From NCBI GenBank assembly GCA_000756795.1, contig CCSI01000007.1:1-64000 (forward strand): DNA of 64,000 bases, written 5' to 3'. Position numbers and translations under genes: made by a program. The DNA is from Qipengyuania vulgaris. Lineage in GTDB: Bacteria > Pseudomonadota > Alphaproteobacteria > Sphingomonadales > Sphingomonadaceae. Positions within the stretch are counted from its first letter, which is position 1; each line of letters starts with the position of its first letter. The notes under the pieces are model-generated. The model saw nothing but the letters and a program-made list of their open reading frames with translations. It was not told where the DNA came from and did no database searches. Below, piece after piece: positions 9,620-17,647 of the stretch.

Positions 9620-10636
9620 ATGCGTGTAGTCTCCGGCATCCAGCCCACCGGCAACCTCCACCTCGGCAATTACCTGGGCGCCATCCGTAACTGGGTGCGT
9701 ATGCAGGACGAGATGGGTGAAGGGGAGCAATGCCTGTTCTTCCTCGCGGATCTGCATGCGATCTCGATGCCGCATGATCCGGCGGAGTTGAAGAAGGGTA
9801 CGCTGGAAATGGCCGCAGCGCTGGTCGCCTGCGGGATCGATCCGGCCAAGAGCATCCTCTTCAACCAGGCGCAGGTGCCGCAGCATGCCGAACTGCAGTG
9901 GCTGCTGGGCGGCACGGCAAGGATGGGCTGGCTCAACCGCATGACGCAGTGGAAGGACAAGGCGGGGAAGAACCGTGAAGGCCAGTCGGTTGCATTGTTC
10001 ACTTATCCCGTGCTGCAGGCCGCCGACGTGCTGCTTTACCAAGCCACGCACGTGCCCGTGGGCGAAGACCAGAAGCAACATCTGGAGCTGGCACGCGACA
10101 TTGCGCAGAAGTTCAACAACGACTTCGCATCCGAGGACGCGCCGGTCTTCACCCTGCCCGACCCAATCGTGCCGCCACAGGCCGCGCGCATCATGAGCCT
10201 GCGCGACGGGGCGAAGAAAATGAGCAAGTCGGACCCCAGCGACATGAGCCGCATCAACCTCGCCGACGATGCCGACGAGGTGATGAAGAAGGTCAAGAAG
10301 GCCAAGACCGACCCCGAGCCCTTGCCGAGCGAGGAAAAGGGGCTGGCGGACCGCCCCGAGGCGCTGAACCTCGTGACGATCTATGCCGCACTCACCGACA
10401 AGAGCGTAGACGATGTGCTGGGCGAATTCGGCGGCGAAGGCTTCGGCAAGTTCAAGCCCGCGCTGGGCGAGCTGCTGGTCGAAACGCTGCGCCCGATTTC
10501 CGAACGGTTCAACGGCCTCCTAGAAGACCGCGAAGCATTGGACGCCATCCTTGCGCGCGGCGCTTCGCAGGCGCGCGAGATTGCCGTGCCGACGCTGGAG
10601 AAAACCTACGAGGCACTTGGCCTGGTGAGGGGTTAA
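9620..10636 (+). CDS. trpS: Tryptophanyl-tRNA synthetase
   Basis: This class I aminoacyl-tRNA synthetase charges tRNA-Trp. The 338-residue protein has the HIGH-type motif as HLGN near residue 16, followed by YLGAIRNW, and the KMSKS motif ([10 protein letters not shown]) near residue 197. The length and motifs are standard for bacterial TrpS. It starts six bases after murJ and its stop overlaps the convergent YbjQ-like gene by four bases. Confidence 0.97.
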   Translation: MRVVSGIQPTGNLHLGNYLGAIRNWVRMQDEMGEGEQCLFFLADLHAISMPHDPAELKKGTLEMAAALVACGIDPAKSILFNQAQVPQHAELQWLLGGTARMGWLNRMTQWKDKAGKNREGQSVALFTYPVLQAADVLLYQATHVPVGEDQKQHLELARDIAQKFNNDFASEDAPVFTLPDPIVPPQAARIMSLRDGAKKMSKSDPSDMSRINLADDADEVMKKVKKAKTDPEPLPSEEKGLADRPEALNLVTIYAALTDKSVDDVLGEFGGEGFGKFKPALGELLVETLRPISERFNGLLEDREALDAILARGASQAREIAVPTLEKTYEALGLVRG

Positions 10637-10980
10637 ATCCTGACAGCGGTCCCGCTGGCGGAGACCATCAGCATCGAGCCGGTGTCGCCGATGACTTCGT
10701 AATCGAGGTCGATGGCGACCACCGCATTACCGCCGAGCGTGGCGGCTTCGGCCTGGATTTCCTCTATAGCCTGCTTGCGCGCATCGGCAAGGATGCGTTC
10801 GTAGCTACCCGAACGCCCGCCCACGATGTCGCGGATATTGGCGAAGAGGTCGCGGAACAGGTTCGCGCCGACGATGACCTCGCCCGTCACGATGCCGAGA
10901 TAGTCCTGTATCGGACGGCCTTCGATGGTGGGCGTGGTGGTGACGATGACGCCGCGCGCATCTTTCCAGGGACCGGGCAT
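10633..10980 (-). CDS. YbjQ/UPF0145 family protein
   Basis: The 115-residue protein has the family's opening [23 protein letters not shown] and the central [20 protein letters not shown]. The closing section is [15 protein letters not shown]. The family forms homopentamers and has been described as putative heavy-metal-binding, but I see no Cys or His cluster, so that role is unproven. It is last in a minus-strand run (DUF1244, gapR, small membrane protein, this gene) and lies 10 bases after its neighbour. Confidence 0.88.
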   Translation of the reverse strand: MPGPWKDARGVIVTTTPTIEGRPIQDYLGIVTGEVIVGANLFRDLFANIRDIVGGRSGSYERILADARKQAIEEIQAEAATLGGNAVVAIDLDYEVIGDTGSMLMVSASGTAVRI

Positions 10981-10990
10981 GAACTATCTC

Positions 10991-11242
10991 CTATCGGCGG
11001 TTGGGGAATGAGGTTCGCAGGAAGGTCGCGATAAAGCCCAGCATGGCACCCAACTGCCACGCCGGGATCTCCTCTCCGAATATCAGAGTGGTCAGCCGCT
11101 CGAAGACCTGCGGGAAAATCAGCCCCGCAAGCCAGCCGGCGGCGGCGCCGAATAACATGGCCAACACAGAGACGACTGCGATGATGACCGGCCCGAACAG
11201 GACCAGCCCAACGAACTTCGAACCACTGCTTGTACGCGCCAT
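10991..11242 (-). CDS. Small two-helix membrane protein, unknown function
   Basis: The 83-residue protein has two hydrophobic helices (residues about 10-40 and 60-75) joined by a short loop and a basic C-terminus. The first helix is rich in Ala and Gly. I do not recognise the family. Its position between gapR and the YbjQ-like gene on the same strand supports it being a real gene. Confidence 0.65.
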   Translation of the reverse strand: MARTSSGSKFVGLVLFGPVIIAVVSVLAMLFGAAAGWLAGLIFPQVFERLTTLIFGEEIPAWQLGAMLGFIATFLRTSFPNRR

Positions 11243-11305
11243 GCAACCCTCCCCTGACTTGCTTGGTGTATTGCTGCACTAAGTCACGCAGGAAAGCAAG
11301 CAATA

Positions 11306-11542
11306 TCAGCCCATTCCGAGCGCTGCCTTGTAGGTGTCGAGGATCGTTTCCTGCTCGCTGCGCTCGTCGGGCTTCATCTTACGAAGCTTGATGATCTGGC
11401 GCATGATCTTGGTGTCATATCCGACCGCCTTGGCTTCGGCGTAAACGTCGCGGATATCGTCGGCGATGCCCTTCTTTTCTTCTTCGAGGCGTTCGATGCG
11501 CTCGATGAGAAGGCGCAGGCGGTCGTCGGTGGCTTCGGCCAT
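11306..11542 (-). CDS. GapR-family (DUF2312) nucleoid-associated protein
   Basis: GapR proteins bind overtwisted AT-rich DNA ahead of replication and transcription in alphaproteobacteria and stimulate topoisomerases. The 78-residue protein shows the family pattern: a first coiled-coil helix ([17 protein letters not shown]), then [28 protein letters not shown]. The C-terminus is [19 protein letters not shown]. The length is typical. Confidence 0.92.
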   Translation of the reverse strand: MAEATDDRLRLLIERIERLEEEKKGIADDIRDVYAEAKAVGYDTKIMRQIIKLRKMKPDERSEQETILDTYKAALGMG

Positions 11543-11624
11543 TTTCGTGAAAACTCCAGTGAAATGAGAATCGGTTGGAGGACCGGATAGCCACCCGTCC
11601 GGCCCGGGTGAAGGCGGCGACTCG

Positions 11625-11936
11625 CTAGTCCACGCGATTTTTCGCGATACTGGCTTCCATGCGCGCCAATTGCTCTTCGGTTGCGGGTGTCTGGCGGGTC
11701 GCCTTCCACTCGTCCTGCGGCATTCCGTGAATGAGCTCGCGCGCGGCCAGCTTGTCGCCTTCGAACCCTGCGTCGATTATCCAGTCGGCAAGGCAATTCC
11801 GGCAGAAACCAGACAATCCCATGAGGTCGATATTCTGCGCATCGTGGCGATGCTGCAGATGGCGCACCAGCCGCCGGAAGGCCTGTGCCGCTACTGCATC
11901 GGGCAGGTCATCGAGTGCATCTGAATTGGTATCCAT
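11625..11936 (-). CDS. DUF1244 family protein
   Basis: The 103-residue protein matches the DUF1244 pattern [35 protein letters not shown], with two close Cys residues, followed by a GMPQDEWKA stretch. No function is established. The ATG at 11936 was chosen because the frame further upstream is antisense to pyk. It is divergent from pyk with a 49-base gap, and gapR follows 82 bases downstream. Confidence 0.88.
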   Translation of the reverse strand: MDTNSDALDDLPDAVAAQAFRRLVRHLQHRHDAQNIDLMGLSGFCRNCLADWIIDAGFEGDKLAARELIHGMPQDEWKATRQTPATEEQLARMEASIAKNRVD

Positions 11937-11985
11937 CGAAAGCTTGTCCTTGAGTTGCCACACGTCTCTGCCATAGGCGTTGGCC

Positions 11986-13440
11986 ATGCAAAAGCTCGAT
12001 CCGAGAGGCCGCAAGGTCAAGATCCTCGCCACCGTAGGCCCCGCCAGCCGCTCTCCCGCAATGCTTGCCCGCCTGTTCAAGGCCGGCGTCGACGCCTTCC
12101 GCGTCAACATGAGCCATGGCGAGCATGCCGACCACGAGAAGACCATCCGCGCCATCCGCCAGATGGAAAAGGACTTCCACCGCCCCATCGCCATCCTCGC
12201 CGACCTGCAGGGGCCGAAGCTGCGCGTGGGCAAGTTCAAGGACGGGCAGGCGGTCATCCGGCATTCGGGCCATTTCACACTCGACCGCAAGGAAGAACTA
12301 GGCGACGAAACGCGCGTCCAGCTTCCACATCCCGAGCTTTTCGGCCTGCTCGAAAAGGGCCAGCGCCTGCTGATCAACGACGGCAAGATCCGCCTCAAGG
12401 TCATCCGCGCGGACGAGAATGAAATCCTCTGCTCGGCCGAAGTCGGCGGCGTGATTTCGGACCGCAAGGGCGTGAACGTACCCGATGCCGAAATTCCCAT
12501 TCCGGCGATGACCGACAAGGACCGCAAGGACCTCGCCTTCGCCATGTCGCAAGGCGTCGACTGGGTCGGCCTCAGCTTCGTCCAGCGTCCCGAGGACCTT
12601 GCCGAGGCCCGCCGCCTGATGGGCGGCAAGGGCTCGCTCTGCGCGAAAATCGAAAAGCCCATGGCCGTGCGCCGCCTCGATGAAATCATCGAGATGTCGG
12701 ACGGCATCATGGTCGCGCGCGGCGACCTCGGCGTCGAACTCGAGCCGCAGGAAGTCCCGCCGCTGCAAAAGCAAATCGTCAACAAGGCGCGCACAGCGGG
12801 CAAGCCGGTCATCGTAGCGACGCAGATGCTCGAGAGCATGATCGAAAGCCCCGCCCCGACCCGCGCCGAAGTCTCCGATGTGGCCAATGCGGTCTATGAC
12901 GGCGCCGATGCAGTGATGCTTTCTGCCGAGACCGCGGCGGGCGACTGGCCCGAAGAGGCCGTCACTATCATGCACCGCATTGCGCGGCAGGTGGAGGGCG
13001 ACGAGGCCTATCTCGACCGCGTGCGCTTCCTCGACACCCCGCCCGACAAGACTACCGCCGACGCGCTGGCCCATGCCTGCATGACCGTGGCCGACACGGT
13101 GAAGATCGAAGCGATTACCGTCTTCACCGGTTCGGGTTCGACCGCCCGCCGCGTGGCGCGCGAACGGCCGAGCGTGCCGATGCTGGTGCTCACGCCGAGC
13201 ATGACAACCGCGCGCCGCCTCGCCCTCTTGTGGGGTGCGCATGCCGTTGCGACCAAGGACATCGGCAGCTTCGAAGAGATGATTGCCAAGGGCAAACGCA
13301 TGGCGCTGCGCCACGGTTTCGGCAGCGCGGGCTCCAAGCTTGTCGCATTGGCCGGGGTGCCCTTCGGCACGCCGGGCTCGACCAATCTCATGCATGTCGT
13401 CACCATTTCGGGTGACGAGCTCGACAAGCACGAGGGCTGA
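11986..13440 (+). CDS. pyk: Pyruvate kinase
   Basis: This enzyme converts phosphoenolpyruvate and ADP to pyruvate and ATP in the last step of glycolysis. The 484-residue protein has the substrate-binding DAFRVNMSHGEH (about residue 38), GVDWVGLSFVQ, the catalytic MVARGDLGVELE (about 242) and IVATQMLESM. The C-terminal domain is complete. A TTG two codons upstream is an alternative start; the ATG at 11986 was preferred. DUF1244 is divergent 49 bases upstream. Confidence 0.96.
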   Translation: MQKLDPRGRKVKILATVGPASRSPAMLARLFKAGVDAFRVNMSHGEHADHEKTIRAIRQMEKDFHRPIAILADLQGPKLRVGKFKDGQAVIRHSGHFTLDRKEELGDETRVQLPHPELFGLLEKGQRLLINDGKIRLKVIRADENEILCSAEVGGVISDRKGVNVPDAEIPIPAMTDKDRKDLAFAMSQGVDWVGLSFVQRPEDLAEARRLMGGKGSLCAKIEKPMAVRRLDEIIEMSDGIMVARGDLGVELEPQEVPPLQKQIVNKARTAGKPVIVATQMLESMIESPAPTRAEVSDVANAVYDGADAVMLSAETAAGDWPEEAVTIMHRIARQVEGDEAYLDRVRFLDTPPDKTTADALAHACMTVADTVKIEAITVFTGSGSTARRVARERPSVPMLVLTPSMTTARRLALLWGAHAVATKDIGSFEEMIAKGKRMALRHGFGSAGSKLVALAGVPFGTPGSTNLMHVVTISGDELDKHEG

Positions 13441-13509
13441 CGGCCTAACTGGACTCTTGCTCTAACGCATGTCACATTTTCCCTTCGCGCAATCGAGGGG
13501 AGAGACGAT

Positions 13510-14079
13510 ATGCGTAATCTGGCATTGGCAATCGCATTGGGCGCAGTCGTATTGAGCGGCTGCACAAATGTAGAGGAAGAACCGCAGACAGAAACCGCCA
13601 GTGCGACCGATACCGAGCGAAACAAGGAAATTGCCCGTAAATTCTACGAAGACCTCTGGTTTTCGAACAACACCGGCGCTTATGCCGACTATGTGGCCGA
13701 CGAGTACGTCGTGCACGATATCGGCGAACGCAAAGGCATTACCGAGGAAGCCAGTGCCCAGAAGGGCATCGCCGATTTCTTCCATTCTATGGGAGAGATG
13801 ACCGGCGAAATCGACTACCAGATTGCCGAGGGCGACAAGGTCGCCACGCGCTGGTTCCTGACCATGACCCCATCGGACTTCGCCCGCGAGCGCGGGATGG
13901 AGGATGTCGACCGGGTGGCAATCATCAATGTCATGCGGTTCAACGACGAAGGCAAGATCGTCGAGTTCTGGAACCACCGCCACGATGTCGAACTGCCGCA
14001 ACCGCGCAATGACGATGGTAGCCTTTACCGTGGAACCGACGATCAGGCCGATGCACCGACGGAGGCTGCCGCAAGCTGA
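13510..14079 (+). CDS. NTF2/SnoaL-like domain lipoprotein
   Basis: The 189-residue protein has a lipoprotein signal ending LSGC (Cys18), a short acidic linker and an NTF2/SnoaL-like fold at about residues 36-165. Visible elements are NKEIARKFYEDLWFSNNTGAYADYVADEYVVHD and the closing FNDEGKIVEFWNHRH. Related soluble domains bind small ligands or act as isomerases, but no substrate can be named. GGAGAG lies seven bases before the ATG. It converges on the SulP gene with three bases between stops. Confidence 0.75.
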   Translation: MRNLALAIALGAVVLSGCTNVEEEPQTETASATDTERNKEIARKFYEDLWFSNNTGAYADYVADEYVVHDIGERKGITEEASAQKGIADFFHSMGEMTGEIDYQIAEGDKVATRWFLTMTPSDFARERGMEDVDRVAIINVMRFNDEGKIVEFWNHRHDVELPQPRNDDGSLYRGTDDQADAPTEAAAS

Positions 14080-14082
14080 GCG

Positions 14083-15792
14083 TCAGGTGGGCGCGATATC
14101 GGCATCGAGCTGCACGCCGCAACATTCTACCGCCTGGCCTACCGTGCGATGAAAGCTGCAAACCTCGCTGTCGATCAGGCCAAGTTTCTCGGCGATCGGC
14201 TCGTGCGTGGCTGCGAAATGCAGGGCAATCCCTTGGGACTTCAAGCGCTGGACCGTACGACGAAGCATCGCCACGCCGCTTGCGTCGATGTCGTTGACCG
14301 CGCTCATGTCGAGCACAAGGTCGGTTACCCCTTCGTGACGCGATAACCGATTGAAGAGCTTTTCCTCGATGAACGCCGCATTGGCGAAATAGATCGACCG
14401 GTCGATGCGCACTGCCAGCGTCGGCAGGGTGGTAAGTTCGACATGCTCTCGCTCGATAGAACGGAAGGTAGCACCGCCGTCGTCGGTTCCGATGCGTGTG
14501 ACGCGCGGGACGCTGGAGAACCACAGGAAATAGGCAAGTCCGAGCAAGGCGCCGACTGCCAGGCCCAGCCGCACGCCAAATGCGAGGGTGGCGATGAAGG
14601 CAGCCAGGATGATGATACCCTCCATGCGGTCATGCTCCCACACCGCGCGCATATCGCGCAGGTTGATGAGCCCGAAGACTGCACTGATAACCAGTGCTGC
14701 GAGCGCCGTTTTCGGGAGGTAGGAAAGCAGCGGAGCCAGAAAGAGTAGCACTGCGATAATGGCAAGCGAAGCAACAGCCGAGGCCAGCGGTGTGCGCCCT
14801 CCGCTATCGCGCACGAGAGCCGAGCGGCTGAGGCTCGCACCGACTGCGTATCCGCCAGTGAAAGCTGCCGAGATATTCGCGGCACCAAGCGCTACCGCCT
14901 CGCGGCTGGTGTCGAGCTCGCTGCGGTCTTCCCCTGCCAGCGCCTTGGCGACCGCGGTGGCCGTCACGAAGATAATGACTGCGACGGCGACTGCGCTGGG
15001 CAAGAGATTAAGCCAATCCGATATCGTCCCGAAACTCGTGAACGGGTTTGGCAACCCGCCCTCGATCGCCTGCACGGTCGGAATTTCGGCCTCCACGCTG
15101 AGCGCGGCCCAGCCCGCCACCACGATGACGACCAGCGGGAGGGACTTTGCCAGCGCGAGCCGGAACGGCGGCTTTACGCCGATTTTCCAGAGGATTGCTG
15201 CAGCGTAGCGATTGGCCAGCAGCAGCGCGACGAGTGCAGTGCCGCCGATTATTGCAGTGTAGGGGCGCAGGTCCGGAAGACCGGCCCAGAGTGCCTGCAA
15301 CGCCGTCGGCAAATCGCCGGCGCGCGCAACCTCTATGCCGAGCAATGTGGGGAGCTGGCTCGCAGCAATCAGGAACGCGGCTGCCGCGGTGAAGCCCAGC
15401 AACACCGGCTCGCTGATGAAATTGACCAGCCGGCCAAGACCGAAGCCTCCAAGGAGAAGGAGAAGCAAACCCGCTTGAATCGCGACAATGGCCGCTCCTG
15501 CCTGGGGCTCGAGGCCGCTATTCCCAACCGCCTCCCCGATGACGAGCGAAACCAGCGCGACCGGCCCGACAGACACGAAGGGGCTGGTCCCGAAAAAGAA
15601 ATACAGCAACGGCGGGGTCAACGCCGCGAAGAGGCCCATCTGCGGCGGCAGGCCCGCCAGCTGCGCATAGGCCATGGCTTGCGGAACGAGCAGTATGGAA
15701 AGCACGAGGCCGGCGACGGCATCCCGCATTGCGCTACCCGGCGAACTCGCCGCGAGCCACCGTCTTGAAGGCACCAGCGCCCTACCTGCCAT
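14083..15792 (-). CDS. SulP-family anion transporter with STAS domain
   Basis: SulP proteins are inner-membrane sulfate, bicarbonate or dicarboxylate transporters. The 569-residue protein has the family signature near its N-terminus (AGLVLSILLVPQAMAYAQLAGLPP) and about 12 hydrophobic segments. A cytoplasmic STAS domain occupies residues about 440-560, with VTDLVLDMSAVNDIDASGVAML. The substrate cannot be read from the sequence. It lies 48 bases after gltX. A 12-bp perfect palindrome abuts the start codon. Confidence 0.9.
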   Translation of the reverse strand: MAGRALVPSRRWLAASSPGSAMRDAVAGLVLSILLVPQAMAYAQLAGLPPQMGLFAALTPPLLYFFFGTSPFVSVGPVALVSLVIGEAVGNSGLEPQAGAAIVAIQAGLLLLLLGGFGLGRLVNFISEPVLLGFTAAAAFLIAASQLPTLLGIEVARAGDLPTALQALWAGLPDLRPYTAIIGGTALVALLLANRYAAAILWKIGVKPPFRLALAKSLPLVVIVVAGWAALSVEAEIPTVQAIEGGLPNPFTSFGTISDWLNLLPSAVAVAVIIFVTATAVAKALAGEDRSELDTSREAVALGAANISAAFTGGYAVGASLSRSALVRDSGGRTPLASAVASLAIIAVLLFLAPLLSYLPKTALAALVISAVFGLINLRDMRAVWEHDRMEGIIILAAFIATLAFGVRLGLAVGALLGLAYFLWFSSVPRVTRIGTDDGGATFRSIEREHVELTTLPTLAVRIDRSIYFANAAFIEEKLFNRLSRHEGVTDLVLDMSAVNDIDASGVAMLRRTVQRLKSQGIALHFAATHEPIAEKLGLIDSEVCSFHRTVGQAVECCGVQLDADIAPT

Positions 15793-15803
15793 ACCCCGGG
15801 GTA
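15792..15803. repeat. Perfect 12-bp palindrome at the sulP start
   Basis: TACCCCGGGGTA overlaps the last base of the sulP start codon (minus strand) and lies within the gltX-sulP gap. A second overlapping palindrome, GGGGTACCCC, occupies 15798-15807. The G-rich run also supplies the purine-rich stretch that could serve as ribosome-binding site. Regulatory meaning is not shown. Confidence 0.5.
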
Positions 15804-15840
15804 CCCCTCGTGCTTTTGTCGTACGAGGGATGGAACGCGG

Positions 15841-17187
15841 CTAAGCGGCTGCGCGTTCCAAGCGCGCCCGCGCTTCCTGTTCGCCGATGAGCGGCAGCAG
15901 TTCCTTCATGTCCGGTCCGTGGTCCATGCCGGTAAGTGCTTGTCGCAGCGGCAGGAACAGCGCCTTGCCCTTGCGGCCGGTGCTGGCTTTGAGCTTGGCG
16001 GTAAGGTCCTGCCAAGGCGTCTCGGACCATTCTAGATCCTCAGCGGCATCGCGCAGGAAGGCGCAGTCCTCGGCCGAGAATTCCGGCTGTTCGATGGGGC
16101 CGGTGACAAGGCGCCACCAGTCGCCAGCCTCGCCGACATGCGAAAGATTCGGCTGGACAGCGTGCCACCCGGCAGCGTCCATTCCTTCCGGCAGGCGGTC
16201 CTTCACCTGTTCGAACGGCATTTGATGAACGATTGCCGCATTGATCCGCTCGAGCTCGGCATCATCGAATTTCGCAGGCGCACGACCGAAAGTCGAAAGG
16301 TCGAAGGTCTCTACCAGCTTCGCCCGGTCGGCGATGGGCTCGACTGGCTGCGAGGTGCCGAGACGTGCCAGCATGGCGACCAGCGCTTCGGGCTCGACAT
16401 CGCGCTCGCGAAAGGCGTCGCAGCCGAGCGAGCCCAAGCGCTTGGAGAGCTTGCCCTCCTTTCCGACGAGTAGCGCCTCGTGCGCGAAACGTGGCATCTG
16501 AGCGTCAGGATATTGTGCAGCAACAAGCGCGGTAAACATCTGAATTTGCACAGCTGTGTTCGAAACGTGATCCTCACCGCGCAGCACGTCGGTCACACCC
16601 ATGTCGAGATCGTCGACTGCGCTCGGCAGCATGTAGAGCCAGCTGCCGTCGGCGCGGCGGATGACAGGATCGGACAATTGGGCGGGGTCGAATTTCTGTG
16701 CGCCCCGCACGCCATCGTCCCAGCGGATAGGCTCCTCGTGGTCGAGCCTGAAACGCCAATGCGGGGCGATGCCTGCCGCTTCCTTGGCGGCGCGTTCTTC
16801 CTCTGTCAGATCCAGCGAGGCGCGATCGTAAATAGGCGGTAGTCCCCGCCCAAGCTGTATCTTGCGCTTGAGTTCGAGTTCCTGCGCGGTCTCGTAGGCC
16901 GGATAAACCCGCCCTGCAGCCTTGAGCGCTTCAAATGCGGCCTCGTATTTCTCCAGTCGCTCGGACTGGCGCTCATCGCCATCGGGTTCGAGCCCCAGCC
17001 ATGCGAGATCGGCACGGATGGCGTCAACAAATTCTTCGCGGCTGCGCGCGGCATCGGTGTCGTCGATGCGCAGCACAAAGCGGCCGTCGGCTTTCCTTGC
17101 CAGCATCCAGTTGTGGAGCGCGGTACGGATGTTGCCGACGTGGAGGCGCCCGGTCGGAGACGGCGCGAAACGGGTAATAGTGGTCAT
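15841..17187 (-). CDS. gltX: Glutamyl-tRNA synthetase
   Basis: This class I synthetase charges tRNA-Glu and, in many alphaproteobacteria, tRNA-Gln for later amidation. The 448-residue protein opens with TRFAPSPTGRLHVGNIRTAL, containing the HIGH-type motif HVGN. It carries LRIDDTD and the KMSKS-type KLSKR. Alphaproteobacteria often have two gltX copies and I cannot tell which this is. The ATG at 17187 matches the usual family start, with an alternative ATG at 17199. It lies close after the META-like lipoprotein gene and before sulP. Confidence 0.93.
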   Translation of the reverse strand: MTTITRFAPSPTGRLHVGNIRTALHNWMLARKADGRFVLRIDDTDAARSREEFVDAIRADLAWLGLEPDGDERQSERLEKYEAAFEALKAAGRVYPAYETAQELELKRKIQLGRGLPPIYDRASLDLTEEERAAKEAAGIAPHWRFRLDHEEPIRWDDGVRGAQKFDPAQLSDPVIRRADGSWLYMLPSAVDDLDMGVTDVLRGEDHVSNTAVQIQMFTALVAAQYPDAQMPRFAHEALLVGKEGKLSKRLGSLGCDAFRERDVEPEALVAMLARLGTSQPVEPIADRAKLVETFDLSTFGRAPAKFDDAELERINAAIVHQMPFEQVKDRLPEGMDAAGWHAVQPNLSHVGEAGDWWRLVTGPIEQPEFSAEDCAFLRDAAEDLEWSETPWQDLTAKLKASTGRKGKALFLPLRQALTGMDHGPDMKELLPLIGEQEARARLERAAA

Positions 17188-17215
17188 CGAGCGCGCCATT
17201 AGCGCAAGGCGAAGA

Positions 17216-17647
17216 CTATTGCGAGAACAGGGTTACGCTTCGGCCATTGCCTGAGATCAACACGCCGTTTTCCGGTGTCCGCTCGATCCGGTCGGCATCT
17301 TCCAGCGCTGACCAGATTTGCGCGAGTTCTTCGGGATAGCCGATATCACAGACTTCGAGATTGGCGTTGCTGCGCATGGGTGCGAGGAAGGTGTCGCCCG
17401 AGATACTGTAGTCGCGATATTGCAAGGCGCATTCCGGCTCCCACCAGATGCTGTTCTCGTCGGCCACGAGCGCGATAGCGTAGGGCGCATCGATGGGTTT
17501 GCCATCCAGACCTGCGACACGCCAGTTTCCTTCAAGCCCGATTGCGGCCTCGATGGCAGGCGTCTCTACCCTCGTGGCATTATCGGAATTGTCCTGCGTG
17601 GGAGCGCATCCTGCCAGCAGCAAGAGTAGGGACAGCTTGCGTATCAT
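17216..17647 (-). CDS. META-like domain lipoprotein
   Basis: The 143-residue protein has a lipoprotein signal ending LLAGC (Cys14) and a small beta domain starting LEGNWRVAGLDGKPID. That opening resembles META/HslJ-type proteins, some of which are envelope stress factors. Two further Cys residues (in PECALQY and EVCDIGY) could pair in the periplasm. Its start overlaps the GGDEF-EAL stop by four bases (ATGA), indicating translational coupling. Confidence 0.6.
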   Translation of the reverse strand: MIRKLSLLLLLAGCAPTQDNSDNATRVETPAIEAAIGLEGNWRVAGLDGKPIDAPYAIALVADENSIWWEPECALQYRDYSISGDTFLAPMRSNANLEVCDIGYPEELAQIWSALEDADRIERTPENGVLISGNGRSVTLFSQ